NCBI GenBank assembly: GCA_963794185.1
Contig: CAWCDM010000072.1
Span: forward strand, 1-64,000
Source of the DNA: JAMXLO01 sp963794185
GTDB taxonomy: Bacteria; Pseudomonadota; Alphaproteobacteria; Acetobacterales; Acetobacteraceae
Reading direction: 5' to 3'
DNA: 64,000 nucleotides
Position numbers and translations under genes: made by a program. Below the pieces are notes generated by a model. It was given only the letters and a program-made list of their open reading frames with translations, was not told the origin of the DNA and did not search any database. Shown in pieces: positions 28,353-37,254 of the stretch (positions are counted from its first letter, which is position 1; each line of letters begins with the position of its first letter).

Positions 28353-28922
28353 ATGAGTGAGACGATCGAGCACGCCCGGGAAGGCATCGAGGAGGCGCAC
28401 CACGCGCACGTGCTGCATGGCGATAGCACCGCACGTCGCATCGCGGTGCTGATTGCGGTACTGGCTGCGGCGCTCGCACTTGCAGAAATGGGTGAGAAGG
28501 CCGCGCAGAACGAATACCTGACACATCATGTCGCGGCGGCCGATGAATGGGCATTCTTCCAGGCGAAGACCGTGCGCGCGACGGTACTGACGGCGGAGGC
28601 AGGCATTCTGGCGAATTTGCCGAATGCCGCGGAACCCGGGCCGCAGGCAGAGATCAAGCGTGCGCGCGAGAACGAGGCGCGCATGCGCGACGAACCGCAG
28701 GGTGATGGGACGAAGCAGCTTGCCGAGCGGGCGAAGGCGCAGGAAGCGGCACGCGACGCGGCCTTTCACCGCTACCACGAGTTCGAACTCGTGGTCGGGG
28801 CGTTGCAGATCGCCATCGTGCTGGCGTCGGTCGCGGTGGTGACACGCATCACTGCGCTCGCGGTGGGAGCCGGTGCGATGGGTGCGATCGCCGCGGTGTA
28901 TGCGTTGTTCGTGGCGGTCTGA
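28353..28922 (+). CDS. DUF4337-type membrane protein
   Basis: This 189-aa protein resembles the DUF4337 family, whose function is unknown. It has an N-terminal membrane span (IAVLIAVLAAALALAEMGEK), then NEYLTHHVAAADEWAFFQAK, a long charged helical region rich in Ala, Arg and Glu (about residues 95-135), and two C-terminal spans (LVVGALQIAIVLASVAVVTR and the last 20 residues). It starts 27 bases after the histidine kinase stop, so it may be co-transcribed. Confidence 0.8.
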   Translation: MSETIEHAREGIEEAHHAHVLHGDSTARRIAVLIAVLAAALALAEMGEKAAQNEYLTHHVAAADEWAFFQAKTVRATVLTAEAGILANLPNAAEPGPQAEIKRARENEARMRDEPQGDGTKQLAERAKAQEAARDAAFHRYHEFELVVGALQIAIVLASVAVVTRITALAVGAGAMGAIAAVYALFVAV

Positions 28923-28930
28923 GGAAGCGT

Positions 28931-29026
28931 CCCCTCCCCCCAGCCCCCTCCCGCAAGGGGAGGGGGAGTGCTGTTCCGCTATGTCTGCTCCCCCTCCCCT
29001 TGCGGGAGGGGGGCCGGGGGGAGGGG
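28931..29026. repeat. Family B paired palindromic repeat, copy 2
   Basis: This copy has the order CTCCCGCAAGGGGAGGGGG, spacer, CCCCTCCCCTTGCGGGAGG, so its two modules are swapped relative to the other three copies. It fills the convergent gap between the DUF4337 gene and leuD and could act as a bidirectional stop. Confidence 0.8.
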
Positions 29027-29040
29027 ACCTCAGCGCCGGC

Positions 29041-29541
29041 TCACACGGATCGTGCCGCGATCAATCCCTCGCGTTCCAGCACAGGATAAACACCGCCGCC
29101 CAACATCATCGACAGAAGCTGCCCAGGCACCGGCAGCACCTTCAGCGTCCGCCCGGTGCGCGGATTGCGCGCGCTCCACGTATCGATGTCGAACTCCGCC
29201 ATGTCGCCTTCCTCGAACGCCGCGGAGACACCCGGACACTCGCAGGCGAGCAGTCCGTAGTTCACCGCATTGCGGAAGAACAGCCCGTTGATCGTCTCCG
29301 CCAGCAGGAACCCGACGCCGCACATACGCAGCGACCGCGCGGCCGGCCGCGACGACCCCATGCCGTAGTTGAACCCGCCGACGATCGCATCGCCCTGCAG
29401 CACCCGGTCCACCCACCCCGGCCGGTTGTTCATGAAAACCGCGGTCGCCTGCTCCTCGGCGCTGCGATACAGATACGGCCCGGGCAGCATCAGGTCGGTG
29501 TTGATGTTGTCGCCGAATTTCCAAACGCGCCCGGCCATCAT
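29041..29541 (-). CDS. leuD: 3-isopropylmalate dehydratase-type small subunit
   Basis: This is the swivel-domain subunit of an aconitase-superfamily hydro-lyase (166 aa). WKFGDNINTDLMLPGPYL and GGFNYGMGSSRPAARSLRMC are the family's conserved segments. Its start overlaps the large-subunit stop (ATGATGA), so the two are translated together. The short size and sequence look like LeuD or homoaconitase small subunits; isopropylmalate is the default substrate, but other 2-hydroxyacids such as a citramalate are possible. No other leucine gene is near, so it may be a second, catabolic copy. Confidence 0.87.
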   Translation of the reverse strand: MMAGRVWKFGDNINTDLMLPGPYLYRSAEEQATAVFMNNRPGWVDRVLQGDAIVGGFNYGMGSSRPAARSLRMCGVGFLLAETINGLFFRNAVNYGLLACECPGVSAAFEEGDMAEFDIDTWSARNPRTGRTLKVLPVPGQLLSMMLGGGVYPVLEREGLIAARSV

Positions 29542-30803
29542 GACACGTCTCCCTGGAAGAACTCGCCGGCACTCGCGATCTTCCCCGCCAGCGCGGAAGC
29601 GGCGACTGTTGCAGGCGAGGCCATGTAAATGCGCGCCGACGGATCGCCCATCCGCCCCTTGAAGTTGCGCGTGCTCGCGGTGATGCACACCTCGTCCGGC
29701 CCGAGCACGCCCATATGGCCGCCCACGCAGGCGCCGCAGGTCGCCGGCGTGACGATGGCGCCCGCCTCCATCAGCGTCGCGACATAGCCTGCCGCCAACG
29801 CCGCCCGATGGATCGCCTCGGTGCTCGGCGTGACGATGAAGCGCGTGCCGGGCGCGACCTTGCGGCCCTTCACCACGCGCGCAGCCACCGCGAGGTCATC
29901 GAGCGTGCCGTTGGCGCAGGAGCCGATGAACGCCTGGTCGATGCGGCGGCCGGCGACCTCGCTGATGCCGACCGAGTTGTTCACCACCGCGTCGGGCAGC
30001 GCGACCAGCGGTTCGATTGTCCCGAGATCGATCGCGCGACGTTCCTGGTAGCTGGCATCGGCATCCGGCAGCGTCGGCGTGAATGGCTTCGGATTGCGCG
30101 CCTTCACATACTCGATCAGCGTGTCGTCCGGTTCGAAGATGACGAACTCGGCGGACAGTTCGGTGCCCATGGTGGCGAGCGTGCGGCGTGCATTGAGGCT
30201 CATGCCGGCGATGCCGGGTCCGCCGTACTCGATGTTCTGGTTGACGTGCGCGCCCCATTTGCCGGCGATGAACAGGAAGATGTCCTTCGCCGACACGCCA
30301 GGCTGCAGCCGGCCCGTCAGATCGTAGCGGATCGTCTCGCCGACGCGGAACCACGCCTTGCCGGTGGTGACGGCGTACAGCATGTCGGGGCCGCCGACGC
30401 CACGCGCCGCACAGTTGAATGCGCCGGCGCTGCAGGTGTGCGAGTCGGCATTCACCAGCACCGTTCCGGGCAGTGCGTAGGCGTTGTCCGCGATGACCGC
30501 GTGGCTGATGCCCTGGTCGGCGCCGACATCGTGCAGTCGCTCGATGCCGAATTTCTTTGCGAATTCACGGCCGGTACGCATGCAGGCGGCGGCCTGTGCG
30601 GTGGGCGCCGGGACGAGGTGGTCGAAGACGATCAGCACCTTGGACGGATCGGCGACCTTCAGCACCTCGCGCCAACCCTCCGGCAGGAAGGACAGGTCGA
30701 TCAGGCAGGCGGTCTCCACGTCAACGACCGCCACGTCACCCGGCGCGACCGTCGCCGTGCCGCCGGCGCTCGCCAGGATCTTTTCCGTCATCGTCATTCC
30801 CAT
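29538..30803 (-). CDS. leuC: 3-isopropylmalate dehydratase-type large subunit
   Basis: This is the iron-sulfur catalytic subunit (421 aa). Cluster cysteines sit in IGSCANGTLDDLAVAARV and PATCGACVGGHMGVLG. VNADSHTCSAGAFNCAARGV and GKWGAHVNQNIEYGG are further conserved parts. ATG 30803 lies 8 bases after GGAGGG. At 421 aa it is shorter than E. coli LeuC (about 466) and resembles archaeal-type LeuC/HacA proteins. It is divergent from exonuclease III. Confidence 0.88.
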   Translation of the reverse strand: MGMTMTEKILASAGGTATVAPGDVAVVDVETACLIDLSFLPEGWREVLKVADPSKVLIVFDHLVPAPTAQAAACMRTGREFAKKFGIERLHDVGADQGISHAVIADNAYALPGTVLVNADSHTCSAGAFNCAARGVGGPDMLYAVTTGKAWFRVGETIRYDLTGRLQPGVSAKDIFLFIAGKWGAHVNQNIEYGGPGIAGMSLNARRTLATMGTELSAEFVIFEPDDTLIEYVKARNPKPFTPTLPDADASYQERRAIDLGTIEPLVALPDAVVNNSVGISEVAGRRIDQAFIGSCANGTLDDLAVAARVVKGRKVAPGTRFIVTPSTEAIHRAALAAGYVATLMEAGAIVTPATCGACVGGHMGVLGPDEVCITASTRNFKGRMGDPSARIYMASPATVAASALAGKIASAGEFFQGDVS

Positions 30804-30910
30804 GGTTCGTTCCCTCCGCGCGCGTTGGTTTCCGGCATTCTGATCCGTCTTGGTGTTCTGTCCAGGCGAGGCTAAATTCTGATTCCCAGTCCCTCGCCGG
30901 ATTCCCCAAC

Positions 30911-31714
30911 GTGAAACTCCGCATCGCCACCTGGAACATCAACTCGCTGCGCCTACGCGTCATCCTGCTGAAGGAGCTGATCGCGGCTCTCGACCCGGAC
31001 GTGATCTGCCTGCAGGAAACCAAGGTGCCGGACGAGCTGTTCCCGACGGCGGCGCCCGGCGAACTCGGCTACCCCTACGCGATGTTCCGCGGCATGAAGG
31101 GCTACAACGGCGTGGCGATCCTGTCGCGCCGGCCGATCGCGCTGCACGACATTGCACCCGACTGGTGCGCCAAGGGTGACTGCCGGCACCTCGGAGTCCT
31201 GGTGGACACGAAAGGCGGCCCGCTGGAGCTGCACAATTTCTACGTCCCCGCCGGCGGCGACATCCCGGACCGCGCGCAGAACATCAAGTACGGCCACAAG
31301 CTCGACTTCATCGCCGAGACGCGCAACTGGTTCGCCGCACGCAGCGAACTGACGCGCAGCGTCATCGTCGGCGATCTGAACATCGCGCCGCTGGAGCATG
31401 ATGTCTGGAGCCACCGGCAGTTGCTGGACGTGGTCAGCCATACGCCGCCGGAAACCGAGGGCCTGACCGCCTGGCAGAGCACCGGCTTCGTCGACGCGGT
31501 GCGCCATTTCGTCCCGGCCGATCAGAAGCTCTACACGTGGTGGTCGTATCGCAACCGCGACTGGCGCGCCTCCGACCGGGGCCGCCGGCTGGACCACATC
31601 TGGGTGACGCCCGATCTGGCCGGCAGGCTGAAGCGCCAGATCGTGCTGAAGGACGCGCGCGACTGGCCGCAAACGTCCGACCATGTGCCGGTGTGCGTGG
31701 AACTGCGGCTCTGA
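30911..31714 (+). CDS. xthA: Exodeoxyribonuclease III
   Basis: This AP endonuclease and 3'-5' exonuclease takes part in base-excision repair. KLRIATWNINSLRLR opens the fold, the metal Glu is in CLQETKVPD, and catalytic residues are in VIVGDLNIAPLEHDVW and TSDHVPVCVEL. RRLDHIWVTPDL matches the family. The start chosen is GTG 30911, immediately at the conserved N-terminus (267 aa), without an obvious ribosome-binding site. It is convergent with the pyruvate kinase gene, with a 7-base gap. Confidence 0.93.
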   Translation: MKLRIATWNINSLRLRVILLKELIAALDPDVICLQETKVPDELFPTAAPGELGYPYAMFRGMKGYNGVAILSRRPIALHDIAPDWCAKGDCRHLGVLVDTKGGPLELHNFYVPAGGDIPDRAQNIKYGHKLDFIAETRNWFAARSELTRSVIVGDLNIAPLEHDVWSHRQLLDVVSHTPPETEGLTAWQSTGFVDAVRHFVPADQKLYTWWSYRNRDWRASDRGRRLDHIWVTPDLAGRLKRQIVLKDARDWPQTSDHVPVCVELRL

Positions 31715-31721
31715 GGCGCTC

Positions 31722-33191
31722 CTACCAGGAATGGAGCGCGCGCAGGCGCGAGGTCTTCTTCGACTGGTGTTCCATCATACGGTGCAGCAAGCCCCGGAGC
31801 GCGGCGATCGCATCACCGACATTCGGGCCCTTGTTGAGCATCACGCACTCGGCGCGCCCGGCCATCGCCGCATCCGTCATCTCGCCACGCGTGGGCAGAC
31901 CCGACTTGACCATCTCTTCCAAAACCTGCGTCGCCCAGATCACCGGCACATGCGCGGCCTCGCACAGCCACAGGATTTCTTCCTGCATCTCGGCGAGCCG
32001 TTCGAAGCCGATCGCAACGGCCAGGTCACCGCGGGCAATCATCACGCCGAATGCCTGCCGGCCGGCTGCTCGCACGATGATATCCGGCAGGTTCGTCACG
32101 GCCTGCGCGGTCTCGATCTTCGCGATGATGCCCAGACGCTGCCAGTCGGGGCGACGCCTGGCCAGCTCATCCTGCATGCGGGAAATGTCGCCGGCGCTTT
32201 GCACGAATGAGAACCCGACCATGTCCGCATGATTAGCCACGAAATCGAGGTCGGTCAGATCATTCGGCGTCAGCGGGTCGAGCTTCAGGTCGGCACGCGG
32301 AAATGTCATGCCCCGTTCGGGCTTCATCTTGAAGCCCTTCAGCTGCGACCTCAGCACGCGCACCACCACACCGTCCGGCTGGCAGGCTTCGACGACGCCG
32401 CCCAACCTGCCATCGTCCAAGGATACCTCGGTGCCGACCGCGAGGTGGGCCAGCACATCGGCCGGTTCACACACCGCCTCGATCGTAGCGTCGTTGCCGA
32501 ATAGAGTCGCGGCGCGAACGAGCGTGAACCGATCGCCGGCCTTCAGCCGCTCGCCGGGCGGTCGCTTGACCTGGCCGATCCGGAACTTCGGTCCGGCAAT
32601 ATCCATCAGAACCGGAATGCGCCGGCCGACCACGTCCGCTGCTTCGTGCGTGTTCGCGATCATTGCGGCCCAATCATCCGCGTTGTCATGCGCACAGTTG
32701 ATCCGAACCAGATCCGCCCCGCGCCGCGCGATCTCCCGCATGTAGGCCGGATCGCGCGCCGCCTCGCTTGGCAAGGTCACCAGGATGCGGCCGCTGTCGT
32801 CATCGGCCGATCCGCCCAGCAGGGCGCGTGTATTCTCCCGCAATCGCGTTTCGCCGCGAAAGAACTCTTCGTGCGAGGGTGGCCAGTCCGGCGCCGCCGG
32901 GCGGCCGCTCAGCAGTGCCTCGAGCGCGGCCTCGACGGTCCTCAGGGTGACCGGCACACGGCTTTCCAGCCTGCCCAGCGACGACAGGCCGTGACGCATC
33001 ATCTCCTGCTGCAGGTCGCGCAGATCGTGATGCCGGAACGCCAGATACTGTGCGAGATTGCTGGCACTGGCGGCGAAGGACGGTTGCTCGATGTCGGGCT
33101 GCCACCGCTCGTAGCGCCGGGCGGCCTCGGCGGCGACCGACCGGCGGAGGTCGCCCAACGCCCTCAGCAGCTTCGCGCTGGTTTGCGACAT
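31722..33191 (-). CDS. pyk: Pyruvate kinase, atypical: N-terminal extension and no C-terminal domain
   Basis: This enzyme is expected to convert phosphoenolpyruvate and ADP to pyruvate and ATP. The barrel starts only after about 140 residues (ILVTLPSEAARDPAYMREIA). Catalytic parts are PVLMDIAGPKFRIGQV, GIIAKIETAQAV (lysine of the signature), VMIARGDLAVAIGFERLAEM and WATQVLEEMVKSGLPTRGEM. The protein ends at residue 489 soon after the barrel, so the usual C-terminal allosteric domain is absent. The N-terminal part (LRDLQQEMMRHGLSSLGRLE) is helical and unrelated. ATG 33191 has GGAGAG upstream. Regulation should differ from that of classical enzymes. Confidence 0.85.
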   Translation of the reverse strand: MSQTSAKLLRALGDLRRSVAAEAARRYERWQPDIEQPSFAASASNLAQYLAFRHHDLRDLQQEMMRHGLSSLGRLESRVPVTLRTVEAALEALLSGRPAAPDWPPSHEEFFRGETRLRENTRALLGGSADDDSGRILVTLPSEAARDPAYMREIARRGADLVRINCAHDNADDWAAMIANTHEAADVVGRRIPVLMDIAGPKFRIGQVKRPPGERLKAGDRFTLVRAATLFGNDATIEAVCEPADVLAHLAVGTEVSLDDGRLGGVVEACQPDGVVVRVLRSQLKGFKMKPERGMTFPRADLKLDPLTPNDLTDLDFVANHADMVGFSFVQSAGDISRMQDELARRRPDWQRLGIIAKIETAQAVTNLPDIIVRAAGRQAFGVMIARGDLAVAIGFERLAEMQEEILWLCEAAHVPVIWATQVLEEMVKSGLPTRGEMTDAAMAGRAECVMLNKGPNVGDAIAALRGLLHRMMEHQSKKTSRLRALHSW

Positions 33192-33330
33192 TGTATGCTC
33201 TCCGCGATCACGTCTCATAGACCGGACTGCGACGCGACGGTGGTGACGCTTCTGTTACAACGGCGCCCATTGCGGACAGCCGCCACGGGCGATTGCACGG
33301 CCTCGGGGCTGCCGCTAAACCTTGGCCTGC

Positions 33331-33405
<75 letters not shown>

Positions 33406-33664
33406 ACATTTTCAAGGAGTGACGAAGACGGAGGGGCAGCGATTGCGCGATCGAGGCCCCTGGGCTTCCGCGCCGCTACCGCTCGAGCACAGGCCATTTC
33501 TTCGCTTGACAGTGAAAGGAAAATTGGCCCGAGCTTGCCTGTCTCGCCGAGAATGTTTGACCTGACGCCACGGTCCCTCGCCGCCGCGGCGGCAGGCCGT
33601 TTGCCGCCGATCCGAGGAAGCCCCGCCGTTCTGAAAAGCGCATAACTGAGAGGGGGAAAGATCA

Positions 33665-34208
33665 ATGCGACCTCGCAAGCGCGTGGTTCCGTCTGAGATC
33701 GTGATTACTGGCGTAATGCTTGCTGCCTTGGGCGGGATGGCCCTCGCGGCGCAAGACAAATACACAGTGCAAGTACCGGATGGGATCGCGTTCGCTGACT
33801 TCAGGGGATTCGAAGACTGGCAGAGTGTCGCCGTCAGTCAGGCCGGAGACAAGATCGAGGTGATCCTCGGCAATCCCGTGATGATCGACGCCTACCGGGC
33901 CGGCCTTCCCGGCACCGGCAAACATTTCCCCGACGGCGCCAAGATGGCGAAGATCCATTGGAACGCGAAACAAGAGTGCGGAGGCCCCCCAGCCGACGAC
34001 GGTGCCGGACACTCTGCATGACATTGATTTCATGGAGAAGGATAGCAAGAGATTCCCGGACTCCGGCGGATGGGGATACGCCCAGTTCAACTACGACGCC
34101 GCGTCCGACACGTTCACGCCCCTGGGGACCGGCGCCAAGTGCGGGTACGCGTGCCATACGATAGTGGCAGCAAAGGATTACGTTTTCACGGCGTACGGGA
34201 GGAGATGA
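33665..34208 (+). pseudogene. Cytochrome P460 family protein, frameshifted
   Basis: Cytochrome P460 family proteins are periplasmic haem proteins; founding members oxidise hydroxylamine. The first frame gives a signal-like N-terminus (VITGVMLAALGGMALAAQDK), then VPDGIAFADFRGFEDWQSVA and GTGKHFPDGAKMAKIHWNAK. After KQE, near 33980, one extra base shifts the frame. The continuation is VPDTLHDIDFMEKDSKRFPD and GGWGYAQFNYDAASDTFTP, ending with the haem site GAKCGYACHT. The spacing is C-x-x-x-C-H rather than C-x-x-C-H. Corrected length is about 180 aa. A GAGGGGGAAAG stretch precedes the ATG. Confidence 0.78.
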
Positions 34209-34272
34209 ACGGGGAACAGGATTGTCCCCGGATTTCTCGGATGCGTTCTGAATTCCGATGACCTGCCATCCC

Positions 34273-34428
34273 ATGACAACCGCGTTGCTGCTGGCCGATC
34301 CTTATAACGACTTCCTGAGCGAGGACGGAAAGGCGTGGCCACGCGCCAAGGCGGTGGCCGAACAGGTGAACCTGCTCGACCATTTGCGGGCGCTCGTGAG
34401 GGTCCCATGCCATCACCACCACCGATGA
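34273..34428 (+). pseudogene. 5' fragment of an isochorismatase-like cysteine hydrolase gene
   Basis: Reading from ATG 34273 gives MTTALLLADPYNDFLSEDGK followed by AWPRAKAVAEQVNLLDHLRA, which is the N-terminal strand and first helix of isochorismatase-like hydrolases (the catalytic Asp in DPYNDF). The frame then leaves the family after about 40 residues and stops at 34428. The catalytic lysine and cysteine regions are missing, so this is a truncated remnant. Confidence 0.6.
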
Positions 34429-34548
34429 AATCATCGCTGCGCTCACCGGAGGGGCGGAAGCACGAACACCTTGAAAGTTCTCGGCAAGAACAAGAACCTG
34501 TTCAAAGCAAGTCAGGCTCGTCACAATCAAAGATGATGGAGGTGCATC

Positions 34549-35261
34549 GTGGACCACGAGAGGAAGGTTGTCGTCATCACCGGTGCGTCGCAAGGTATCG
34601 GGGCGGCGCTCGTCAAGGCCTATCGTGATCGGGAGTATCGGGTAGTCGCGACCTCACGCTCGATTGGGCCATCGAACGATGAGGAAGTGCTCACCGTGGC
34701 CGGCGACGTTGCCGACCGAACCACGGCCGAGCGCGCGATCGCGAGCGGCAAGGCGCGGTTCGGGCGCATCGATACGCTCGTCAACAACGCCGGCATCTTC
34801 ATCGCCAAGCCGTTCATCGAGTACACCGAGGCCGACTATGCGGCGATGCTCGCGGTCAATCTCACGGGCTTCTTTCATCTCACGCAGCTTTCCGTCGCCG
34901 AGATGGAGAAGCAGGGCAAGGGCCATGTCGTGCAGATCACCACAAGCCTCGTCGACCACGCGAATTCCCGTGTCCCGTCGGTGCTGGCGTCCTTGACGAA
35001 GGGAGGCCTCAATGCGGCCACCAGGTCACTCGCAATCGAATATGCCGCACGCGGTATCCGCGTGAACGCGGTTTCGCCGGGCGTCATCAGCTCGCCGATG
35101 CATGCGGGCGCAGGACCATGAGATCCTGGGAGCGCTTCATCCGATGGGGCACATGGGCGAAATCTCGGACATCGTCGACGCTGTCCTGTACCTCGAAGTC
35201 AGCGCCGTTCGTGACCGGCGAGATCCTTCATGTGGACGGCGGCCAGAGCGCGGGTCACTGA
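34549..35261 (+). pseudogene. Short-chain dehydrogenase/reductase, two frameshifts
   Basis: The N-terminal 190 codons are intact: KVVVITGASQGIGAALVKAY (NAD(P)-binding), TLVNNAGIFIAKPF (NNAG), and VRVNAVSPGV-like GIRVNAVSPGVISSPM. The catalytic Tyr-x-x-x-Lys is changed: the usual YxASK region reads SVLASLTKGG, with Leu in place of Tyr. The frame breaks after SSPMHAG, resumes as LGALHPMGHMGEISDIVDAV, and breaks again before SAPFVTGEILHVDGGQ, ending at 35261. Two shifts plus loss of the catalytic tyrosine suggest true decay. Confidence 0.78.
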
Positions 35262-35369
35262 GAAGCCTGATGAAGATTATTATGCCGATCCGGCGTTCCT
35301 TGTTGTCCCATGTACTTGGAAACCGGAGACGTTGGCGGCACTGTGGCGGGCGGTGGAGAACCTGTAAAT

Positions 35370-35415
35370 CAGCCTTCCAAGCTGTCTATGCGGGTTCGAT
35401 TCCCGTCACCCGCTC
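35370..35415 (+). repeat. Direct repeat, right copy (displaced tRNA-Gly 3' fragment)
   Basis: This partial tRNA sequence starts at the anticodon stem, keeps the T-arm GGTTCGATTCC and acceptor CACCCGC, and lacks the 5' half. It matches 33358-33403 at 45 of 46 positions. It is not a working tRNA gene and marks the far end of the island. Confidence 0.85.
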
Positions 35416-35433
35416 AAACTTCCAGCGTCCGGG

Positions 35434-36253
35434 TCAGTAGATGTCGCGCTGGTAGCGACCCTGCCGCGCCAGTGCCACGATCCAGTCGCGCGCCTGTGTC
35501 TCGTCGAGCCGGCCCTCGGTCATGGCGATCCGCCGCAGCGCGGCGTCGACGTCGCGCGCCATGCGGTTGGCGTCGCCGCAGACATAGATATGTGCATGCC
35601 GGTGGGGATGAGGAACATGTTGACGACGGAATGCTCGAAGCCCTGGGCGAAGAAGATCAGGATCGGCATCCAGGCGCCGGCGCTGCGTCCGATCGTGGAT
35701 GTGGAGGCCATCGCCATCACCACGCCGAAGCAGACCATCCAGTTGCACAGGATGGCCTTGACGAGCACGGTGAGCATGCCGGCGGCGCCGAAATGCGCGT
35801 ACCCGGTGGTCTTCATCTCGGCGATCTGGCGGGTCCATTCGGCCACGCCGGAGGGCTCGATCTGGCCGGCCATGGTCAGGGCTATGACCAGCAGCGCGCC
35901 GTAGAAGACGCTGCCGATCAGGTTGCCGAGGAAGACCCAGGACCAGTTGGCGATGATGGTGGACGGGGTGGCCTGCCTGGTGACCCCGGCCATCGGCAGC
36001 AGCGCGAAACTGCCGGTGACCAGCTCGAGGCCGAGCAGTACCGATCATGACGAAGCCGACGGGAAAGATCAGCGCACCCACCAGAGGCTGTCCGGTCTGG
36101 ACGGCGGCGCCCACCGCGAGGCTGGTCGCGAAGCCAAGCAGCGATCCGGAGAGGCAACCCCGGATCAGCAGGTCGAGCGGGGCCGAGCTGTGCCTTTGCG
36201 GCGCCGGCCTGCACCATGTTGGCGACGATATCGGCGCGCTTCACGCTGTCCAT
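35434..36253 (-). pseudogene. Formate/nitrite transporter gene fused to the tail of a sulfite-reductase-type flavoprotein gene
   Basis: From ATG 36253 (GGAGAA upstream) the sequence encodes a FocA/NirC-family channel: MDSVKRADIVANMVQAGAAK, LSGSLLGFATSLAVGAAVQT, VLLGLELVTGSFALLPMAGV, NWSWVFLGNLIGSVFYGALL, VKAILCNWMVCFGVVMAMAS. Frameshifts occur near 36185 and 36050. After FLIPTGM (about 35595) channel similarity stops, and the next codons, in another frame, read HIYVCGDANRMARDVDAALR to GRYQRDIY. That is the C-terminus of CysJ-like NADPH flavoreductases. A deletion joining two genes best explains this. Confidence 0.8.
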
Positions 36254-36372
36254 GCCGTTCTCCGGGTTCTGTGGTTTGGCAGGAGCCGGAGCAACCGATA
36301 TGCCAGAGCGCGGCCACTTCGCTGCAGTGCAGCAGATTGCGTGGAAAATGGCAACCACGATTGCTGCTAATT

Positions 36373-36417
36373 CAGGCTGATAGTGGATCTGATTGATATC
36401 CACAGAATATCAGCCTG
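36373..36417. promoter_or_regulatory. Strong two-part hairpin upstream of the transporter remnant
   Basis: Outer arms CAGGCTGATA and TATCAGCCTG pair perfectly over 10 bp, and inner arms GTGGAT and ATCCAC add 6 more around a 9-base loop. It lies 120 bases upstream of the formate/nitrite-transporter-like start, so it could be a leader structure or operator. There is no T-run on either side. Confidence 0.4.
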
Positions 36418-36959
36418 CTGATTGGGCGATATGCTTATATAATAGCCACGATACCTGAGCGTTTAGAGGGCAGGCATGTCTTGCGCGAGGCTGCCACTAG
36501 GCAGGATTTTAACACGAAGACGGACGGAATCTCGCGAAAAAAGGCAGTGAACGCGCGTCATGCGAAGCGGCCTGTCTTCTTGGGCCAGAGGATATTTCGG
36601 ATGGCGCATGAAAGCGCAAATATCGACGTTCAAACACGGTGACGACATTGCCTGAGATGCATCCCCGTCACCCGTACGCTGAACCAGCAATTCTCATTTT
36701 GGCGGATGCTGCGCCATTGGCTTCCATTCGTCGTGGTCGGCGGAGCACGCCCCAGCGAGGGCCAGGGGCCGGCCATATGACGTCGGGTCCGCTCGCGCCT
36801 CTCCCGCGCAAGATGCGAACTGCTGACGTCGAACAAGGCAACTGAACCTTATGGCGCGAGGCGATGCACGACTACAATTCCTGGTTTCATTGGCGGGTCA
36901 TAATTGGGACATGAAGACGGCGGAAGAATTGCACGCCGCGACCCATCGAGGAGGCACGA
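36418..36959. other. Non-coding or decayed stretch
   Basis: No gene can be supported here. The first 200 bases are visibly less GC-rich than the rest of the window. Short open frames on both strands have no ribosome-binding site or recognisable motif. The last 20 bases contain the GAGGAGGCACGA site of the following lipoprotein gene. Confidence 0.6.
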
Positions 36960-37220
36960 ATGCGCTACCTGGTCCTTTTGTCATTGCTTCTTCTGTCGGG
37001 ATGCTACTACGGACCCTATGGCTATGGTTACGGATATGGCTACGGCTACCCATACCGTCCGTACCCGCCGAGCTACTACACGTCCGCCCCGCCGCCGTAT
37101 GCCGGCGGACAGCAACAGCAACAATACTACGGCGACGGACAACCCGGTTACGGCAATCCCGCGGCGAACGACCCCAACAACTGCGGCACTCCCGACCAGC
37201 CGAGATCGTGCTACCGATGA
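36960..37220 (+). CDS. Small Tyr/Gly-rich lipoprotein with NNCGTPD motif (86 aa)
   Basis: The protein is predicted to be lipidated and exported: MRYLVLLSLLLLSGC is a clear signal with lipobox LSGC. Residues 16-35 are a Tyr-Gly-Pro-rich stretch, then a Gln-rich segment, and the C-terminus DPNNCGTPDQPRSCYR. That ending recurs in the next gene as SNNCGTPDEPKPC. The two conserved cysteines could form a disulfide. AGGAGG precedes the ATG by 6 bases. The function is unknown. It starts a two-gene unit with the following gene, 34 bases downstream. Confidence 0.75.
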   Translation: MRYLVLLSLLLLSGCYYGPYGYGYGYGYGYPYRPYPPSYYTSAPPPYAGGQQQQQYYGDGQPGYGNPAANDPNNCGTPDQPRSCYR

Positions 37221-37254
37221 AACGGCATGACGATAACCTGTCAAGGAGGACACA

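Noticed and set aside
31722..33191. C-terminally truncated pyruvate kinase pseudogene
   Set aside because: The frame is clean, all catalytic motifs are present, and the N-terminal extension suggests an alternative natural architecture.
35370..35415. Second tRNA-Gly gene
   Set aside because: Only the 3' half is present; there is no D-arm or 5' acceptor strand.
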